Assembly (NCBI GenBank): GCA_026014605.1
Contig: JAOZIC010000178.1
Span: forward strand, 1 to 5,886
Reading direction: 5' to 3'
Length of the DNA: 5,886 bases
Source: Candidatus Bathyarchaeota archaeon
GTDB taxonomy: Archaea; Thermoproteota; Bathyarchaeia; Bathyarchaeales; Bathyarchaeaceae
Made by a program: the position numbers and the translations under genes. Shown here piece after piece: positions 5,049 to 5,886 of the stretch. How positions within the stretch are numbered: the first letter of the stretch is position 1; each line of letters starts with the position of its first letter. The notes beneath the pieces are model-generated. The model had not been told where the DNA came from and did no database searches. It saw only the letters and a list, made by a program, of their open reading frames with translations.

Positions 5049-5779
5049 GACAGTTTGCTTCCTAAACTAACAACTTTGCCAACTACAACAACTGTGGGAG
5101 GCTTCACACAGTTTTCGTTGGCTAGATCAGAAATAGTAGATAGGGTTCCAACCAAACTTCTCTGCTTGCTTGTGGTTCCCCACTCAATTACAGCAACAGG
5201 AACATCAGGACTCAAACCACCATCCATCAAAGAAGATACAGTAGACTCTAACGACCCGACACCCATCAAAACAACAATGGTGTCTACAGAACCAGCTAAC
5301 CGACCCCAATCGATAGACGGCTCTGCGTCCGCAGCTTGATGACCAGTTACAACAGCAAAAGATGAAGCAAAATCGCGGTGAGTAACAGGAATACCCGCAT
5401 AGGCAGGCGCAGCCACAGCAGAAGTGACTCCGGGAACAACTTCAAATGCAACATTTTTTTCGGCTAAGAATTGGGCTTCTTCTCCACCTCTACCAAAAAC
5501 GTAGGGGTCGCCACCTTTCAGCCTGACCACACAATTACCATCAAGAGCTAAACGTACAAGTAATTCGTTGATTTTTTGTTGAGAAAGCTCATGTTTTTCA
5601 GAGCTTTTTCCAACATAGATTCTTTCAGCAGTTTGGGGAGCATAGTCAAGTATTACTTCAGAAACTAGACGGTCGTAGACCACAACATCAGCCTGTTTCA
5701 GAACGTCAACAGCCTTCAAAGTCAACAATTTGGGGTCTCCTGGTCCGGCACCCACAAGAAAAACTTTACCACGTGCCAT
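5030..5779 (-). CDS. cobA: uroporphyrinogen-III C-methyltransferase (SUMT)
   Basis: 249 residues, the length of a stand-alone SUMT without fused CysG or HemD domains. The enzyme uses two S-adenosylmethionine molecules to turn uroporphyrinogen III into precorrin-2, the entry to siroheme, cobalamin, F430 and the archaeal heme route. Family signatures are intact: VFLVGAGPGDPKLLTLKA (6-23), VVYDRLVS (33-40), VRLKGGDPYVFGRGGEE (85-101), VPGVTSAVAAPAYAGIPVTHRD (115-136), VVTGH (143-147), VVLMGV (169-174) and PPTVVVVGKVV (227-237). The start ATG has a strong Shine-Dalgarno 6 nt before it and overlaps the end of hemC by 14 bp; the stop overlaps hemD. These overlaps point to one mRNA with coupled translation. 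The window does not show which downstream tetrapyrrole is made. Confidence 0.97.
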   Translation of the reverse strand: MARGKVFLVGAGPGDPKLLTLKAVDVLKQADVVVYDRLVSEVILDYAPQTAERIYVGKSSEKHELSQQKINELLVRLALDGNCVVRLKGGDPYVFGRGGEEAQFLAEKNVAFEVVPGVTSAVAAPAYAGIPVTHRDFASSFAVVTGHQAADAEPSIDWGRLAGSVDTIVVLMGVGSLESTVSSLMDGGLSPDVPVAVIEWGTTSKQRSLVGTLSTISDLANENCVKPPTVVVVGKVVSLGSKLSWFKTS

Positions 5780-5886
5780 ACTTTTCCCTCCATTCAGCCT
5801 CTAATTTTTTGGCACCTTGCTCAAGAAGGCTCTTTGCAACCTGTTTGCCTAACTGTTGGGCATCTTCAAGTTTGCCTTCTGCAAAA
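5766..5886 (-). CDS. hemC: hydroxymethylbilane synthase (porphobilinogen deaminase), C-terminal end only
   Basis: The last 39 codons plus a stop codon of a gene that enters from the right edge. The visible tail, with LEDAQQLGKQVAKSLLEQGA near its middle and EAEWREKYGTW at the end, matches the closing helix of HemC, where LGxxxAxxLxxxGA is conserved. HemC joins four porphobilinogens into hydroxymethylbilane, the substrate of the HemD encoded two genes downstream. The dipyrromethane-binding cysteine and active-site residues lie outside the window. The assignment rests on this tail plus position in front of cobA and hemD. Confidence 0.82.
   Translation of the reverse strand, partial: FAEGKLEDAQQLGKQVAKSLLEQGAKKLEAEWREKYGTW
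5786..5791 (-). promoter_or_regulatory. Shine-Dalgarno of cobA
   Basis: GGAGGG on the minus strand lies 6 nt before the cobA ATG and inside the hemC coding sequence. It is the strongest ribosome binding site in the window and supports internal initiation on a polycistronic mRNA. Confidence 0.7.

Noticed and set aside
5040..5339. Plus-strand open frame opposite cobA
   Set aside because: It is antisense to an unmistakable SUMT gene.

Overview
The window looks like part of an archaeal chromosome. The genes are tightly packed and of moderate to low GC. Starts sit behind A/T-rich TATA-like boxes at archaeal distances, and several genes lack a Shine-Dalgarno. Gene ends are followed by bare T-runs rather than GC hairpins with a T-tail. 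A stand-alone TRAM-domain protein, a DUF47/PiT pair and a hemC-cobA-hemD cluster all fit an archaeon. A Bathyarchaeia-like or other mesophilic Thermoproteota/Euryarchaeota lineage is my guess; the window has no marker gene that settles it.

Left part (1-2451, minus strand, read right to left). A DUF47/PhoU-like gene overlaps a PiT-family permease gene by 8 bp, forming a transport pair. After a 71-bp gap comes a small four-cysteine zinc-ribbon-like protein. Its end overlaps by 22 bp the start of a secreted or membrane-anchored ComEC-type metallo-beta-lactamase-fold hydrolase, which runs off the left edge.

Middle (2452-4223). A divergent non-coding region of about 380 bp holds a probable leaderless promoter for the DUF47 gene. 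It also holds a strong plus-strand TATA box, two imperfect tandem copies of an ~80-bp element each carrying a hairpin, and a perfect 16-bp palindrome near the probable promoter of the next gene. Three plus-strand genes follow: a class I SAM-dependent methyltransferase of unknown substrate with a T-run terminator, a small winged-helix-like protein with its own upstream TATA box and inverted repeat, and a TRAM-domain probable RNA-binding protein.

Right part (4224-5886, minus strand). hemC (3' end only), cobA (SUMT) and hemD overlap one another. Together they cover the step from porphobilinogen to uroporphyrinogen III and on to precorrin-2, the branch point for siroheme, archaeal heme, cobalamin and F430. 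hemD converges on the TRAM gene and ends before a T-rich stretch.

No tRNA, rRNA, insertion sequence or CRISPR array was seen. The metabolic genes are ordinary. The less ordinary points are the repeat/hairpin/palindrome region at 2591-2783, the altered first signature of the PiT protein, and the zinc-ribbon/exported-hydrolase pair.
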